64,000 nucleotides of DNA from Serpentinimonas maccroryi. GTDB lineage: Bacteria > Pseudomonadota > Gammaproteobacteria > Burkholderiales > Burkholderiaceae_C. Both the position numbers and the translations under genes were made by a program. The stretch covers positions 310,001-374,000 of the forward strand of contig NZ_AP014569.1 in NCBI RefSeq assembly GCF_000828915.1, read 5' to 3'. Under the pieces are notes generated by a model. The model saw only the letters and a list, made by a program, of their open reading frames with translations. It did no database searches and was not told the origin of the DNA. Of this stretch, positions 1 through 9,248 are shown one piece after another (the stretch's first letter is position 1; each line of letters opens with the position of its first letter).

Positions 1-625
1 CCAAAAAGTAATACAGCAGCGCCGCCTTGTTGGTCCAGCAGGCCAGCGCGCTGAAAAACAGGCTCTTGAGCGGCGACACCCCGTGCCAGTGCACCAGCGC
101 CGGGGCGTGCCAAAACAGCAGCCCGAGCGGCACGTGCAGCAGCGCGCTGACGAGCATGCGGTTGATGGCCTCGGGTGCGAGCATCAGGTCTTGGGGCGTG
201 GGGCTGGCACCGGGCTCCACCGGCACGGCCGCTGGGTCTGGCAGCACCGCGGGCGCGGCCGCGCCGCCGGTGATCAGCAGCGTCAGGCCCAAAATCAGCA
301 GCGATCCGGCGGCGTAGATCAGGCCCAGCACCAGCATGGCGCGCGCGCGCTCGCGCCCGGCGGCAAAGGCGCTGGCCAGCACCGCGGGCATGGGGAACTG
401 GCCCGAGTTTGCGATGCGCGTGGCTGCCATCAGGCCCAGCGTGGCGGCGGGCAGCAGCGCCAGCGCCAGCGCCTGCCCGAGCAGCGGCACCAGCGACAGC
501 ACCGAAACCACCAGCATGAACAGAAAAAACAACCCGGCCAGCGCCAGCGGTTGCTTGAAAAACGTGCTCAGGCCCAAGCGCACCCACATCAATCCGGTGC
601 GCGCCGGTACGCGGTGCAGCCTCAT
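1..625 (-). CDS. BPSS1780-type integral membrane protein (partial, runs off the left edge)
   Basis: Reading leftward from the ATG at 625, an open frame continues to the window edge (about 208 codons, no stop). The protein has several hydrophobic segments: one near residues 25-60, one near 90-120 and one near 155-175. A Pro/Ala-rich loop separates the last two. The start overlaps the thrB stop by ATGA, so the two are probably co-translated. Burkholderiales commonly have an uncharacterised BPSS1780-family membrane protein directly after thrB, and that position plus the hydrophobicity pattern is the basis for the family name. No catalytic motif is visible and the function is unknown. The C-terminus lies outside the window. 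Confidence 0.6.
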   Translation of the reverse strand, partial: MRLHRVPARTGLMWVRLGLSTFFKQPLALAGLFFLFMLVVSVLSLVPLLGQALALALLPAATLGLMAATRIANSGQFPMPAVLASAFAAGRERARAMLVLGLIYAAGSLLILGLTLLITGGAAAPAVLPDPAAVPVEPGASPTPQDLMLAPEAINRMLVSALLHVPLGLLFWHAPALVHWHGVSPLKSLFFSALACWTNKAALLYYFL

Positions 626-1578
626 GCGTGCGCCACCCGCGCGCACAGCACGCGCTCAAAGTGGGTGGGGTCGTGCGGCACCAGCATGGCGGCATCGCGT
701 GGCAGATACCAGTCCCACAGGCGCGAGAGCCAAAAGCGCAGCGCCGCAGCGCGCAGCAGCAGCGGCAGCAGCTCGTGCTCGGCGGCGCTCAAGGGGCGCA
801 GGTTTTGGTAGGCAGTCAGCAGGGCGTGACTGCGCGACGCGTCGGGCTGGCCGCTGGCCAGGTCGATGCACCAGTCGTTCAGGGCCACGCTCAGGTCGAA
901 CAACCAAGTGTCGCAGCCGGCGAAGTAAAAATCGAACACACCGGTGAGCCGGTCGCCCTCGAACAGGGCGTTGTCACGGAACAGATCGGCGTGCACCGGG
1001 CCGCGCGGCAGGCTGTGGTAGCGCGGCTGCTGCGCCAGCTCGTTTTGCAGCGCCAGTTCGCTGCGCAGCAAAGCGGCTTGCGCCGGGCTTAAATGCGGCA
1101 GCACCTCGGGGGCGGTCTGGTTCCACCACGCCAAGCCGCGCAGGTTGGGCTGCTGGCGCGGGTAGTCGAGTGCCGCCAAGTGCATGCGCGCCAGCAGGGT
1201 GCCCAGTTGCGCGCAGTGCGCGGGGTGCGGCGCCAGCACGCTCTGGCCGGGCAGCTTGTTGACCAGCGCCGCCGGTTTGCCGAGCAGCCGGTGCAGGATC
1301 TGGCCGCTGGCGTCTGGGGCCGGGTTGGGCACCGGGATGCCCTTGGCGGCCAGATGCTGCATCAGGCAGAGGTAAAAGGGCAGTTGCTCAAAGCCCAGGC
1401 GCTCAAACAGCGTCAGCACGTATTCGTGCCGTGCGCCATCGGGTGCCTGCACCGAGGCAAAGTAGTTGGTGTTCTCAATGCCGCCGGGGCAGCCGCGCAG
1501 CTCGAGCAGTTCGCCTAGGCCCAACTGCTGCAGCAGCGCCGCGGCTTGGGCCGGTGTGACTTCGGTATAGACCGCCAT
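622..1578 (-). CDS. thrB: homoserine kinase (ThrB, aminoglycoside-phosphotransferase-fold type)
   Basis: Phosphorylates homoserine for threonine synthesis in the cytosol. The 318-aa product has the APH-like kinase fold rather than the GHMP fold of enteric ThrB. Visible signs are an N-terminal GIENTNYF segment that fits a nucleotide-binding loop, the catalytic-loop motif HADLFRDN (about residues 195-202) and the following VFDFYFAG metal-binding strand. The start at 1578 (MAVYTEV) is chosen because it matches the usual N-terminus; the frame remains open far upstream, but that extension is antisense to polA and implausible. It is divergent from polA, with about 80 bp between the start codons. 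Length is normal for the family. Confidence 0.9.
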   Translation of the reverse strand: MAVYTEVTPAQAAALLQQLGLGELLELRGCPGGIENTNYFASVQAPDGARHEYVLTLFERLGFEQLPFYLCLMQHLAAKGIPVPNPAPDASGQILHRLLGKPAALVNKLPGQSVLAPHPAHCAQLGTLLARMHLAALDYPRQQPNLRGLAWWNQTAPEVLPHLSPAQAALLRSELALQNELAQQPRYHSLPRGPVHADLFRDNALFEGDRLTGVFDFYFAGCDTWLFDLSVALNDWCIDLASGQPDASRSHALLTAYQNLRPLSAAEHELLPLLLRAAALRFWLSRLWDWYLPRDAAMLVPHDPTHFERVLCARVAHA

Positions 1579-1659
1579 GGCTAGGGGGAGCAGGGCGCGC
1601 GCAGGGCGCCAGACAGGGGGGCTTGCATAGGCTGCGATTGTAGGCGGCACAATGCGGGC

Positions 1660-4557
1660 ATGACTGAATCTCCCCCCACCCTGCTGCTGGTCGATGGCTC
1701 GAGCTACCTCTACCGCGCCTTTCACGCCATGCCCGATTTGCGCGCCGTGCCCGGCGACCCCAGCAGCCCGGCCACCGGCGCCCTGCGCGGCCTCATCAAC
1801 ATGGCGCAGGCGCTGTTGCGCGAGCACCCGGCGCAGAGCGCCGCCTTTGTGTTCGACGCGCCCGGCCCCACCTTTCGCGATGCGCTCTACCCGGCCTACA
1901 AAGCGCAGCGCAGCCCCATGCCCGACGATTTGCGCGCCCAGATCGAGCCCATCCACACGGTGCTGCGCCTGCTCGGCTGGCCGGTGCTGTGCGTGCCCGG
2001 GGTCGAGGCCGACGATGTGCTGGGCACGCTGGCGCAGCGCGCCGCCGCGGCCGGGGTGCAGGTGGTGATTTCGAGCGGCGACAAAGACATGAGCCAGCTC
2101 GTGGGGCCGCGGGTGATGGTGATCGACACCATGAGCGGCAAGCGGCGCGACGTGGCCGGGGTGCAGGCCGAGTTTGGCGTGCTGCCGCAGCAAATGGTGG
2201 ACTACCAGTGCCTGGTGGGCGACACGGTCGATAACGTGCCCGGCGTCGAGAAGGTGGGCCCGAAAACCGCCGTCAAATGGCTGCTCGAATACGGCTCGCT
2301 CGAGGCCATCGTGGCCCACGCCGAGCAGATGCCCGGCGCCGTGGGCGCCAAGCTGCGCGCGGCGCTGGACTGGTTGCCCACGGCGCGCCAGCTGCTGCGC
2401 ATCAAAACCGACTGCGACCTGAGCGCGCACCTGAGCGCGCCGGACGTGCAGCAAGCGTTGCGCTTGCAAGCCCCCGATCGGGCGGCGCTGCGCGATTTTT
2501 ACCAACGCTACGGCTTTAAGACGCTGGTGCGGGCGCTGGAGGAGGGCGGGGCGGCTGATGGGGCGCAGCGGGAGGCAGGGGCCAAGCCGGGGGGCTGGGC
2601 TAGGCGTGGAGAAGGCGCCAAACTGGCTGGCGTCGAAGCGGCCAGCGCCGCGCCCGCCGACCAAGCCTCTATGTTTGACATCGCCGGGCCAGATGCCGCA
2701 TCAGCTTCAGCTCAGGCCGCCGAGGCGGAATCAGCACACGCCCCCACCCCCCCACCGCGCCACTACCAGACCGTGCTCACCTGGGAGGCGCTGCACGCCT
2801 GGTTGCCGCGGCTGCAGGCGGCGCCGCTGGTGGCGCTCGACACCGAGACCACGGGCCTCGACCCCATGCGCGCCGAAATCGTCGGCCTGTCGTGGAGCCT
2901 CGAAGCCGGCGCGGCCGCTTATCTGCCGTTGGCGCACGACTACCCCGGCGCGCCCGAGCAGCTGCCGCGCGCGGCGGCGCTGGAGTGCCTGCGCCCTTGG
3001 CTGGAAAACCCGGCCGCGGCCAAACTCGGCCAGCACCTCAAGTACGAGCGCCACGTGTTCGCCAACCACGGCATCGAGCTGCGCGGCCTCGAGCACGACA
3101 CGCTGCTGCAAAGCTATGTGCTCGAAGCACACCTGCCGCACAGCCTCGAGAGCCTGGCCGAGCGCCACTTGGGCCAGCGCGGTTTGAGCTACGCCGAGCT
3201 GTGCGGCAAGGGCGCGCAGCAGATACCGTTTGCGCAAGTCGATATCGAGCGCGCCAGCACCTACGCCTGCGAAGACAGCGATTTCACGCTTCAGGTGCAC
3301 CAGCGCCTGTGGCCGCGGCTGCAGGCCGAGGCGCCGCTGCGCGCCGTCTATGGGCTCGAAATCGCGTGCTCCGAGGTGCTCTACCGCATCGAGCGCCACG
3401 GCGTGTTGATCGATGCCGCCACCTTGGCGCGTCAGAGCCACGAATTGGGCCTGCGCCTGGTCGAGCTCGAGGCGCGCGCCCACGCCTTGGCCGGCCAGCC
3501 GTTCAACTTGGCCAGCCCCAAGCAGCTGGGCGAGATTTTGTACGACCGGCTGGGCCTGCCGGTGCTCAAAAAAACCGCCACCGGCGCGCGCAGCACCGAC
3601 GAAGAAGTGCTCGAAAAACTGGCCGAAGACTACCCGCTGCCGGCGCAGATTTTGCAGCACCGCTCGCTGGCCAAACTCAAGGGCACCTACACCGACAAGC
3701 TGGCGGCGCTGGCGCACCCGCGCACCGGGCGCGTGCACACCCACTACGCGCAGGCCGTGGCCGTGACCGGGCGCTTGTCGAGCAACGAGCCCAATCTGCA
3801 AAACATCCCCATCCGCACGCCCGAGGGCCGGCGCGTGCGCGAGGCGTTCGTGGCCGCGCCCGGGCATCTGATCGCCAGCGCCGACTACTCGCAGATCGAG
3901 CTGCGCATCATGGCGCACCTGAGCGACGACCCGGCCCTGCTGCGCGCCTTCCACGACGGGCTGGACGTGCACCGCGCCACCGCCGCCGAAGTCTTTGGCC
4001 TGGCGCCCGAGCAGGTGAGCGCCGAGCAGCGCCGCTACGCCAAGACGATCAATTTTGGCCTGATCTACGGCATGAGCAGCTTTGGGCTGGCCAAGGCGCT
4101 GGGCATCGACACCGGGGCGGCGCGCAACTACATCGAGCGCTATTTTGAGCGCTTTGCCGGCGTGCGCCGCTACATGGACGCCACCCGCGCCGAAGCCAAA
4201 GCGCGCTGCTGCGTGCACACGGTGCTGGGCCGGCGCCTGCACCTGCCCGAGATCAACTCGCCCAACGCCGCGCGCCGCGCCGCCGCCGAGCGCGCCGCCA
4301 TCAACGCCCCGATGCAGGGCACGGCCGCCGACCTGATCAAGCTCAGCATGGTGGCGGTGCAGCAGGCGCTCGACGCCCAAGGCCGCGCCAGCCGCATGAT
4401 CATGCAGGTGCACGACGAGCTGGTGTTCGAGCTGCCCGCAGCCGAGCAAGATTGGCTGCGCACCGAGGTGCCGCGCCTGATGGCCGGCGTGGCCGCGCTC
4501 AAGGTGCCGCTGCTGGCCGAAGTGGGTTTTGGCGCCAACTGGGAGCAGGCGCATTGA
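1660..4557 (+). CDS. polA: DNA polymerase I
   Basis: A 965-aa repair and Okazaki-fragment-processing polymerase with three modules. The 5'-nuclease domain spans residues 1-290 and starts LLLVDGSSYLYRAFHA. The proofreading 3'-5' exonuclease has the DTETTGL motif near residue 391, so DxE is intact. The polymerase domain has motif A (ADYSQIELR, about 738), motif B (RRYAKTINFGLIYG, about 790) and motif C (VHDELVFE, about 916). A long Ala/Gly-rich linker of about 75 residues (roughly 295-368) separates the nuclease from the exonuclease and is the only unusual part. ATG at 1660 is divergent from thrB; a CACAAT box shortly upstream could be its -10 element. Confidence 0.97.
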   Translation: MTESPPTLLLVDGSSYLYRAFHAMPDLRAVPGDPSSPATGALRGLINMAQALLREHPAQSAAFVFDAPGPTFRDALYPAYKAQRSPMPDDLRAQIEPIHTVLRLLGWPVLCVPGVEADDVLGTLAQRAAAAGVQVVISSGDKDMSQLVGPRVMVIDTMSGKRRDVAGVQAEFGVLPQQMVDYQCLVGDTVDNVPGVEKVGPKTAVKWLLEYGSLEAIVAHAEQMPGAVGAKLRAALDWLPTARQLLRIKTDCDLSAHLSAPDVQQALRLQAPDRAALRDFYQRYGFKTLVRALEEGGAADGAQREAGAKPGGWARRGEGAKLAGVEAASAAPADQASMFDIAGPDAASASAQAAEAESAHAPTPPPRHYQTVLTWEALHAWLPRLQAAPLVALDTETTGLDPMRAEIVGLSWSLEAGAAAYLPLAHDYPGAPEQLPRAAALECLRPWLENPAAAKLGQHLKYERHVFANHGIELRGLEHDTLLQSYVLEAHLPHSLESLAERHLGQRGLSYAELCGKGAQQIPFAQVDIERASTYACEDSDFTLQVHQRLWPRLQAEAPLRAVYGLEIACSEVLYRIERHGVLIDAATLARQSHELGLRLVELEARAHALAGQPFNLASPKQLGEILYDRLGLPVLKKTATGARSTDEEVLEKLAEDYPLPAQILQHRSLAKLKGTYTDKLAALAHPRTGRVHTHYAQAVAVTGRLSSNEPNLQNIPIRTPEGRRVREAFVAAPGHLIASADYSQIELRIMAHLSDDPALLRAFHDGLDVHRATAAEVFGLAPEQVSAEQRRYAKTINFGLIYGMSSFGLAKALGIDTGAARNYIERYFERFAGVRRYMDATRAEAKARCCVHTVLGRRLHLPEINSPNAARRAAAERAAINAPMQGTAADLIKLSMVAVQQALDAQGRASRMIMQVHDELVFELPAAEQDWLRTEVPRLMAGVAALKVPLLAEVGFGANWEQAH

Positions 4558-4612
4558 GAAGCTGGTGGGGCTGGGAGGCTGAGCGGTCCGAAGGCTGGGG
4601 CCGGCACGCGCC

Positions 4613-5341
4613 CTAGCGCCGCGCCGCGGTCGAGGTGGCCAGCCCTAGGGCCAGCGCTTGCTCCGGGCCGAGGCGGGCCGAGCCGTTGCAGTCGGCGGCC
4701 AGCACCTGGCGCAGCACGGTGCTGGAGGTGGGTTCGGGCAGCATGGCGTTGAGGTAGCGCGCCAGCGTGAGCTGCTGCGCCGCGTTGGGTTCGCTGCGGC
4801 AGCCGCGCTGGCCAAAATCGGCGTCGGGCGGCAACTGGGTGATGGCCAGTTGCGCCGGTTGGGCGCCGTGCGCCAGCGTGCGCTGGATGCCGGCCGCAAA
4901 CACCAGCAGGCACGGCGTGTCGCAGACCCGGCCCGCCGGCACCAGGGTGTCGAACCGGCGGTTGCGCAGCATCGCCCCCAAGGTGATGGCGCTGCCCACC
5001 TGAGCCGCGCCGGTTTCCAGTTGCAGCAAGCGCTGCGCGCAGCGTGCAGCCTCGATCCGCTGCATGGCGCTGTGCATGCGCCGCACGGTGTCTTCGTGGA
5101 TGGCGCCGCTGAGCGTGATGCGGCAGGCCGTGGTGCGGGTATCGACCAGCAGGCTGCCGCCGTCGAAGCCGATGGTGTGCAAGCTGCCGGGCGCGGGCAC
5201 GGGGGGCGCCGCCGCTTCGGGTGCCGCGCGCGGGGGCTGGGTGACGGGCGCCGCACAGCCGGCCAGCAGCGCAGTCAGCAACAGGAGCGCAGCCCCGAGC
5301 AGGGCGGGCCAGCGAGCCAGAAAACGGGGTCTGATCGACAT
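4613..5341 (-). CDS. putative lipoprotein with ClpP/crotonase-like (COG3904-type) periplasmic domain
   Basis: The 242-aa product starts with a basic n-region and a hydrophobic stretch ending in the lipobox LLAGC (Cys29), so it should be lipidated in the envelope. The body (IGFDGGSLLVD, then a Gly-rich segment with a Cys pair at RVCDTPCLLVFAAG) resembles uncharacterised periplasmic proteins of the COG3904 type, distantly related to ClpP serine-protease folds. No convincing catalytic triad could be assigned. The start at 5341 (MSIRPRF) is preferred over an upstream GTG-like frame because it puts the signal peptide at the N-terminus. It is convergent with polA. Function unknown. Confidence 0.65.
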   Translation of the reverse strand: MSIRPRFLARWPALLGAALLLLTALLAGCAAPVTQPPRAAPEAAAPPVPAPGSLHTIGFDGGSLLVDTRTTACRITLSGAIHEDTVRRMHSAMQRIEAARCAQRLLQLETGAAQVGSAITLGAMLRNRRFDTLVPAGRVCDTPCLLVFAAGIQRTLAHGAQPAQLAITQLPPDADFGQRGCRSEPNAAQQLTLARYLNAMLPEPTSSTVLRQVLAADCNGSARLGPEQALALGLATSTAARR

Positions 5342-5485
5342 CGGGGGTGGGATATAAGGGCGCCAGAGGCGTGCAGGCAGCGGGATCGCTGCCCCAATGT
5401 GCTGCATTCTCGCCGATCGGGCGCTGCCGTATGATCGCCGGGTTTAAACGGTTTCCGGCTCCCACGCCGGCTCGCGAGCGCGCAC

Positions 5486-6589
5486 ATGGCAAAAGCAATG
5501 ATCCTGGCCGCTGGCCAAGGCACCCGGGTTCGGCCCCTGACCAAAGACCTGCCCAAACCGATGGTGCCAATTTTGGGCAAGCCGGTGATGGAATACCTGA
5601 TCGAGCATCTGGCGCGCCACGGCGTGACGCAGATCATGGTCAACGTGGCCTACAACCACCGCAAAATCGAGGAGTATTTTCGCGACGGGCACCGCTGGGG
5701 CGTCGAGATCGGCTACTCCTACGAGGGCGTTTATGACCACGGCGACATCTTGCCGCGCCCGCTGGGTTCGGCCGGCGGCATGCGCCACATCCAAGACCAG
5801 AGCGGTTTTTTTGACGACACCACGCTGGTGCTGTGCGGCGACGCGCTGATCGACCTCGACCTCGGGGCCGCGCTGGCCCAGCACCGTGCCCAAGGCGCGC
5901 TGGCCAGCGTGGTCACGCTCGAGGTGCCGCGCGATCAGGTGAGCAACTACGGCGTCGTGGTTGCAGACGCCAGCGGCCGCGTGCAGTCGTTCCAAGAAAA
6001 GCCGCAGCCGCACGAGGCCAAATCGACCTTGGCCAGCACCGGCATTTACATCTTCGAGCCGGCGGCACTCGAGCTGATTCCGCCCCGGCAGGTGTTTGAC
6101 ATCGGCAGCCAGCTGTTCCCGCTGCTGGTGCAGCGCGGCCTACCCTTTTACGCCCAGAGCCGACCGTTCAACTGGATCGATATCGGGCGCGTGAGCGATT
6201 ATTGGTCGGTGCTGCAGCGCGTGCTGCGCGGCGAAGTGGAGCAGATGCACATGCCCGGCACCGAGGTGCGCCCGGGGGTCTGGGTGGGGCTCAACACCCG
6301 CATCGACTGGGCCACGGTGCAGGTGCAAGGGCCGGTGTATTTTGGCTCCAGCGTGCGCCTCGAGCCCGGCTGCAGCGTGATCGGGCCGTGCTGGATCGGC
6401 CACGGCAGCCACTTGCGCGCCAGCTCGCGCGTCGAGCGCAGCATCTTGTTCGAGTACACGCGCATCGGCGCCGGCATGTTGTTCCAAGACATGATCGTCT
6501 CGCCCAGCTACTGCGTCGATCGGCTGGGCAACGCCACCTACGTCGGCGACGACCGCTTTCCGCTGCGCTGGGGCGACGCGCGCGCTTAA
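5486..6589 (+). CDS. nucleotide-sugar pyrophosphorylase (sugar-1-phosphate nucleotidyltransferase) with left-handed beta-helix
   Basis: The 367-aa enzyme starts with the nucleotidyltransferase signature AMILAAGQGTRVRPLTKDLPKPM (residues 4-26, the G-G-T-R-PLT-KP pattern). It has the metal-binding LCGDALIDLD motif near 118-127 and an EKPQPHEA substrate loop near 172. Residues about 265-350 show hexapeptide-like repeats with IGxGxx spacing, as in bifunctional NTP:sugar-1-phosphate transferases. It would activate a sugar phosphate for envelope polysaccharide synthesis; mannose-1-phosphate or glucose-1-phosphate are both possible and the sequence alone does not decide. Gene neighbours give no pathway context. 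The start ATG lies at the conserved MAKAMILAAG. Confidence 0.8.
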   Translation: MAKAMILAAGQGTRVRPLTKDLPKPMVPILGKPVMEYLIEHLARHGVTQIMVNVAYNHRKIEEYFRDGHRWGVEIGYSYEGVYDHGDILPRPLGSAGGMRHIQDQSGFFDDTTLVLCGDALIDLDLGAALAQHRAQGALASVVTLEVPRDQVSNYGVVVADASGRVQSFQEKPQPHEAKSTLASTGIYIFEPAALELIPPRQVFDIGSQLFPLLVQRGLPFYAQSRPFNWIDIGRVSDYWSVLQRVLRGEVEQMHMPGTEVRPGVWVGLNTRIDWATVQVQGPVYFGSSVRLEPGCSVIGPCWIGHGSHLRASSRVERSILFEYTRIGAGMLFQDMIVSPSYCVDRLGNATYVGDDRFPLRWGDARA

Positions 6590-6597
6590 AACGCCGC

Positions 6598-7758
6598 TCA
6601 GCCCAGCAAGCGCGCCCCCATGCGCGCGCGGTACCACTCGTGGAAGTGCTGCATGCCGTCTTCCATCGGGCTTTGGTAGGGGCCGACTTCGTTCTCGCCG
6701 CGCGCCAGCAACGCCTTGCGTCCGGCGTCCATGCGCTCGCCGATCTCGTCGTCTTCGATGCAGGTCTCCATGTAGGCGGCGCGCTGCGCGGCCATGAACT
6801 CGGGCTCGAAGGCGGCGATGTCTTCGGGGTAGTAGAACTCGACCCGGTTCAGGGTTTGGTTCACGCCCAGCGGGTGCACGGTCGAGACCGTGAGCACGTG
6901 CGGGTACCACTCGATCATCAGGTGCGGGTAGTAGGTGAGCCAGACCGCGCCGCGCTCGGGCAACTGGCCGTTGCGGTAGCGCAGCAGCACCTCGTGCCAA
7001 TGTTTGTAAACCGGGCTGCCGCCGCCTTGTTGCAGGTTTTGCACGCCCACGGTTTGCACCGAATACTCGGGCTTGAAGGTCCAGCGCAGGTCGTCGCAGG
7101 TCACGAAATGACCCAGCCCGGGGTGGAACGGCACCACGTGGTAGTCCTCGAGGTACACCTCGATGAAGGTTTTCCAGTTGTAGTTGCACTGGTGCAGCTC
7201 CACATGCCCAAGCACCATGCCCTCGAAGTTGAGCTCGCTGATCTGCTCGAGGCCAGCCAGGTCGGCGCCGATGTCGCGCCCGTTGTCCTCGAACAACAAG
7301 CCGTTCCACTCGCGCAGCGGGTAGCGCTGCAGGTTCAGGCAGGGGTCGTGCGCAAAGTGCGGTGCGCCCAGCAGTTGGCCAAGGCGCTGCCCCGGCTGGG
7401 CCGCGCCGCCGCCGTCGTAGGTCCAGCGGTGCAGCGGGCAGACGATGTGGCCGCTGGCGTGGCCACTGCCACTTTGCTGCAGGTTGCCGCGGCCTTTGAG
7501 CATCACGGCTTGCCGGTGGCGGCAGACGTTGCTCACCAGTTCCACGCCCTGCGCGGTGCGCACCAGAGCCCGGCCCTCGCCTTCGTGCGGTAGGGCGTAG
7601 TAGTCGCCCACGTTGGGCACCGAGTTCACATGCCCCACGTAGCGGGGCCCGCGCTGAAAGATATGCTCCAGCTCGCGCTGCAACAGCGCCTCGTCAAAGT
7701 AGCTGGAAACGGGCAATTGGCTTGTGGCCTGCTGCAATGGAAGACTCAAATCAGACAT
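6598..7758 (-). CDS. Rieske-type aromatic ring-hydroxylating oxygenase, alpha subunit
   Basis: The 386-aa terminal oxygenase subunit shows a Rieske [2Fe-2S] motif CRHR (about residue 79) with the partner CPLHRW about 32 residues later. A mononuclear-iron region carries DYHVVPFHPG (two His, about 210). This is the architecture of three-component dioxygenases and of Rieske oxygenases acting on carnitine, choline-like or aromatic substrates. The substrate cannot be told. No reductase, ferredoxin or beta-subunit gene is next to it, so electrons must come from partners encoded elsewhere. It is convergent with the nucleotidyltransferase, with only 8 bp between the stops. Confidence 0.85.
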   Translation of the reverse strand: MSDLSLPLQQATSQLPVSSYFDEALLQRELEHIFQRGPRYVGHVNSVPNVGDYYALPHEGEGRALVRTAQGVELVSNVCRHRQAVMLKGRGNLQQSGSGHASGHIVCPLHRWTYDGGGAAQPGQRLGQLLGAPHFAHDPCLNLQRYPLREWNGLLFEDNGRDIGADLAGLEQISELNFEGMVLGHVELHQCNYNWKTFIEVYLEDYHVVPFHPGLGHFVTCDDLRWTFKPEYSVQTVGVQNLQQGGGSPVYKHWHEVLLRYRNGQLPERGAVWLTYYPHLMIEWYPHVLTVSTVHPLGVNQTLNRVEFYYPEDIAAFEPEFMAAQRAAYMETCIEDDEIGERMDAGRKALLARGENEVGPYQSPMEDGMQHFHEWYRARMGARLLG

Positions 7759-8013
7759 GATGGTCCTGACCTCAAGAGACTCCCCCTATGAAGGGGCAGG
7801 GAAAGCGCGTGTCGGTGCGGGGCAGCGGTTCGGCGCGAACTAAGGGTGTGTACAACTCCCATCGAGTTGAAAACAAGGGAGCGCGATTGTACCCCTGGGG
7901 TTCCCGTGGCTGGGTGCTTTTTAGGCAAATCCGCACCCAAGCGGGCGCGAGCGCCTAAAATCCGCAGTTCATTGTCGCCGCCTTGGCGCAACCCCGGTTT
8001 ACTTGCCATTCCC
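7759..8013. other. divergent intergenic region between the oxygenase and xseB-ispA-dxs
   Basis: No gene is seen. An imperfect inverted repeat (arms about 7844-7860, GGGTGTGTACAACTCCC, and 7876-7895, AGGGAGCGCGATTGTACCCC) lies centrally and could be an operator or a transcript hairpin. A TAAAAT hexamer near 7956 is a plausible -10 box for the xseB operon. Confidence 0.35.
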
Positions 8014-8259
8014 ATGCCCAAACCCAAAGCTGGCCAAGCCGCTGCCGATGTCCCCCCATCGTACGAAGCCGCGGCGCAAGAGCTCGACGCCCTGCTGGCC
8101 CGGCTCGATGGCGGCCAGTTGCCGCTCGACGAGTTGCTCACGCAGCACCAGCGCGGCAACGAGCTGCTGGCCTACTGCCGCGCCCGGCTCGAGGCGCTGG
8201 AGCAGCAGCTCACGGTGCTCGAAAACGGCGCCGAGCGCCCCTGGACGCCCCAGCCGTGA
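8014..8259 (+). CDS. xseB: exodeoxyribonuclease VII small subunit
   Basis: An 81-aa protein with the family core SYEAAAQELDALLARLDGG (residues 15-33), followed by a helical coiled-coil segment (LLAYCRARLEALEQQLTVLENG). Together with XseA (not in this window) it forms exonuclease VII, which degrades single-stranded DNA. The ATG at 8014 gives the usual length; in-frame codons upstream would add an unlikely Cys-rich extension. Its TGA stop overlaps a GTG in the ispA frame (GTGA), indicating translational coupling. It is the first gene of an xseB-ispA-dxs run, a common beta/gammaproteobacterial arrangement. Confidence 0.92.
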   Translation: MPKPKAGQAAADVPPSYEAAAQELDALLARLDGGQLPLDELLTQHQRGNELLAYCRARLEALEQQLTVLENGAERPWTPQP

Positions 8260-9233
8260 ACGCCGCGTCTATGCAGACCCCCATGCAATCCGCATTGCAA
8301 ACACCCAACCCAGCACCTACCACGGCCCCAGCCCCTGATTTCAGCGCCTGGAGTGCGGCCCGCTTGGCCGAAGTGGAGCGCGCGCTGGACGCTGCCTTGG
8401 CGCCGCAGGCGCCGGCCGCGCTGGGTTTGGCGATGCGCTACGCGGTGCTCGACGGCGGCAAGCGCCTGCGGCCGTTGCTGGTGTGGGCGGCGGCCGAGGC
8501 CGCAGCCGGTGCGCCCGCAGCCGCCTTGGCATCAGCCACGCACACTGCCGTGCTGCGCGCGGCGTGCGCCGTCGAGCTGATCCACGCCTACTCGCTGGTG
8601 CACGACGACCTGCCCTGCATGGACAACGACGTGCTGCGCCGCGGCAAGCCGACCGTGCACGTGCAATATGGCGAGGCCACGGCGCTGCTGGCTGGCGATG
8701 CGTTGCAGGTGCTGGCGTTTGAATTGTTGCTGGAGCAGCCCGATGCCGCCCTGGGGGCCGCGCTGGCGCTGCAGTTGGCCCGGGCTGCCGGGCACCTAGG
8801 CATGGCCGGCGGGCAGGCGATCGATCTGGCCAGCGTCGGCCGCCGCCTGAGCCTGGCCGAGCTCGAAGACATGCACCGCCGCAAAACCGGCGCCCTGCTG
8901 CTGGCCAGCGTGCAGATGGGGGCGCTGGCCGGTGGGGCCGATGCCGCTGCGCTCGCCGCCCTCACGCGCTATGGCCAGGCGCTCGGGCTGGCGTTTCAAG
9001 TCATCGACGACGTGCTCGACGTGGTGGCCGACTCCGGCACCCTGGGCAAAACCGCCGGCAAAGACGCCGCCGCCGACAAACCCACCTTCGTCTCCCTCAT
9101 GGGGCTGAACGGGGCGCGCCAGTACGCCCACGACCTGCTGGCACAGGCCCACGCCGCCTTGCACGAGCGCCCCGTGGCGGCGGCGCAAACCCTGCACGAT
9201 CTGGCCGACTGGGTGCTGCACCGCTCTCACTAA
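8256..9233 (+). CDS. ispA: (2E,6E)-farnesyl diphosphate synthase
   Basis: A polyprenyl synthase of up to 325 aa that condenses isopentenyl diphosphate with dimethylallyl/geranyl diphosphate, supplying ubiquinone and undecaprenyl precursors. It has [10 protein letters not shown] (about residue 68), the first Asp-rich motif [10 protein letters not shown] (about 115) and the second [10 protein letters not shown] (about 247). The single residue between the C-D pair in the first motif is typical of bacterial short-chain enzymes. The start is ambiguous: the GTG at 8256 overlaps the xseB stop (GTGA), while the ATG at 8271 lies five codons in. The next gene dxs supplies the same pathway 15 bp downstream. 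Confidence 0.93.
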   Translation: MNAASMQTPMQSALQTPNPAPTTAPAPDFSAWSAARLAEVERALDAALAPQAPAALGLAMRYAVLDGGKRLRPLLVWAAAEAAAGAPAAALASATHTAVLRAACAVELIHAYSLVHDDLPCMDNDVLRRGKPTVHVQYGEATALLAGDALQVLAFELLLEQPDAALGAALALQLARAAGHLGMAGGQAIDLASVGRRLSLAELEDMHRRKTGALLLASVQMGALAGGADAAALAALTRYGQALGLAFQVIDDVLDVVADSGTLGKTAGKDAAADKPTFVSLMGLNGARQYAHDLLAQAHAALHERPVAAAQTLHDLADWVLHRSH

Positions 9234-9248
9234 AACCCCTCACACCCC

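Noticed and set aside
622-2664. A 680-codon minus-strand frame that would fuse an extra domain to thrB
   Set aside because: The added part is the antisense of polA; the homoserine kinase begins normally at 1578.
2731-4554. A 607-codon open frame on the minus strand opposite polA
   Set aside because: It mirrors a clear polA with all motifs; long antisense frames are expected in GC-rich DNA and its product is low-complexity Gln/His/Arg-rich.
7983-9233. A longer 416-codon frame extending ispA upstream through xseB
   Set aside because: The extension is an out-of-frame reading of xseB; conserved IspA sequence starts after 8256.
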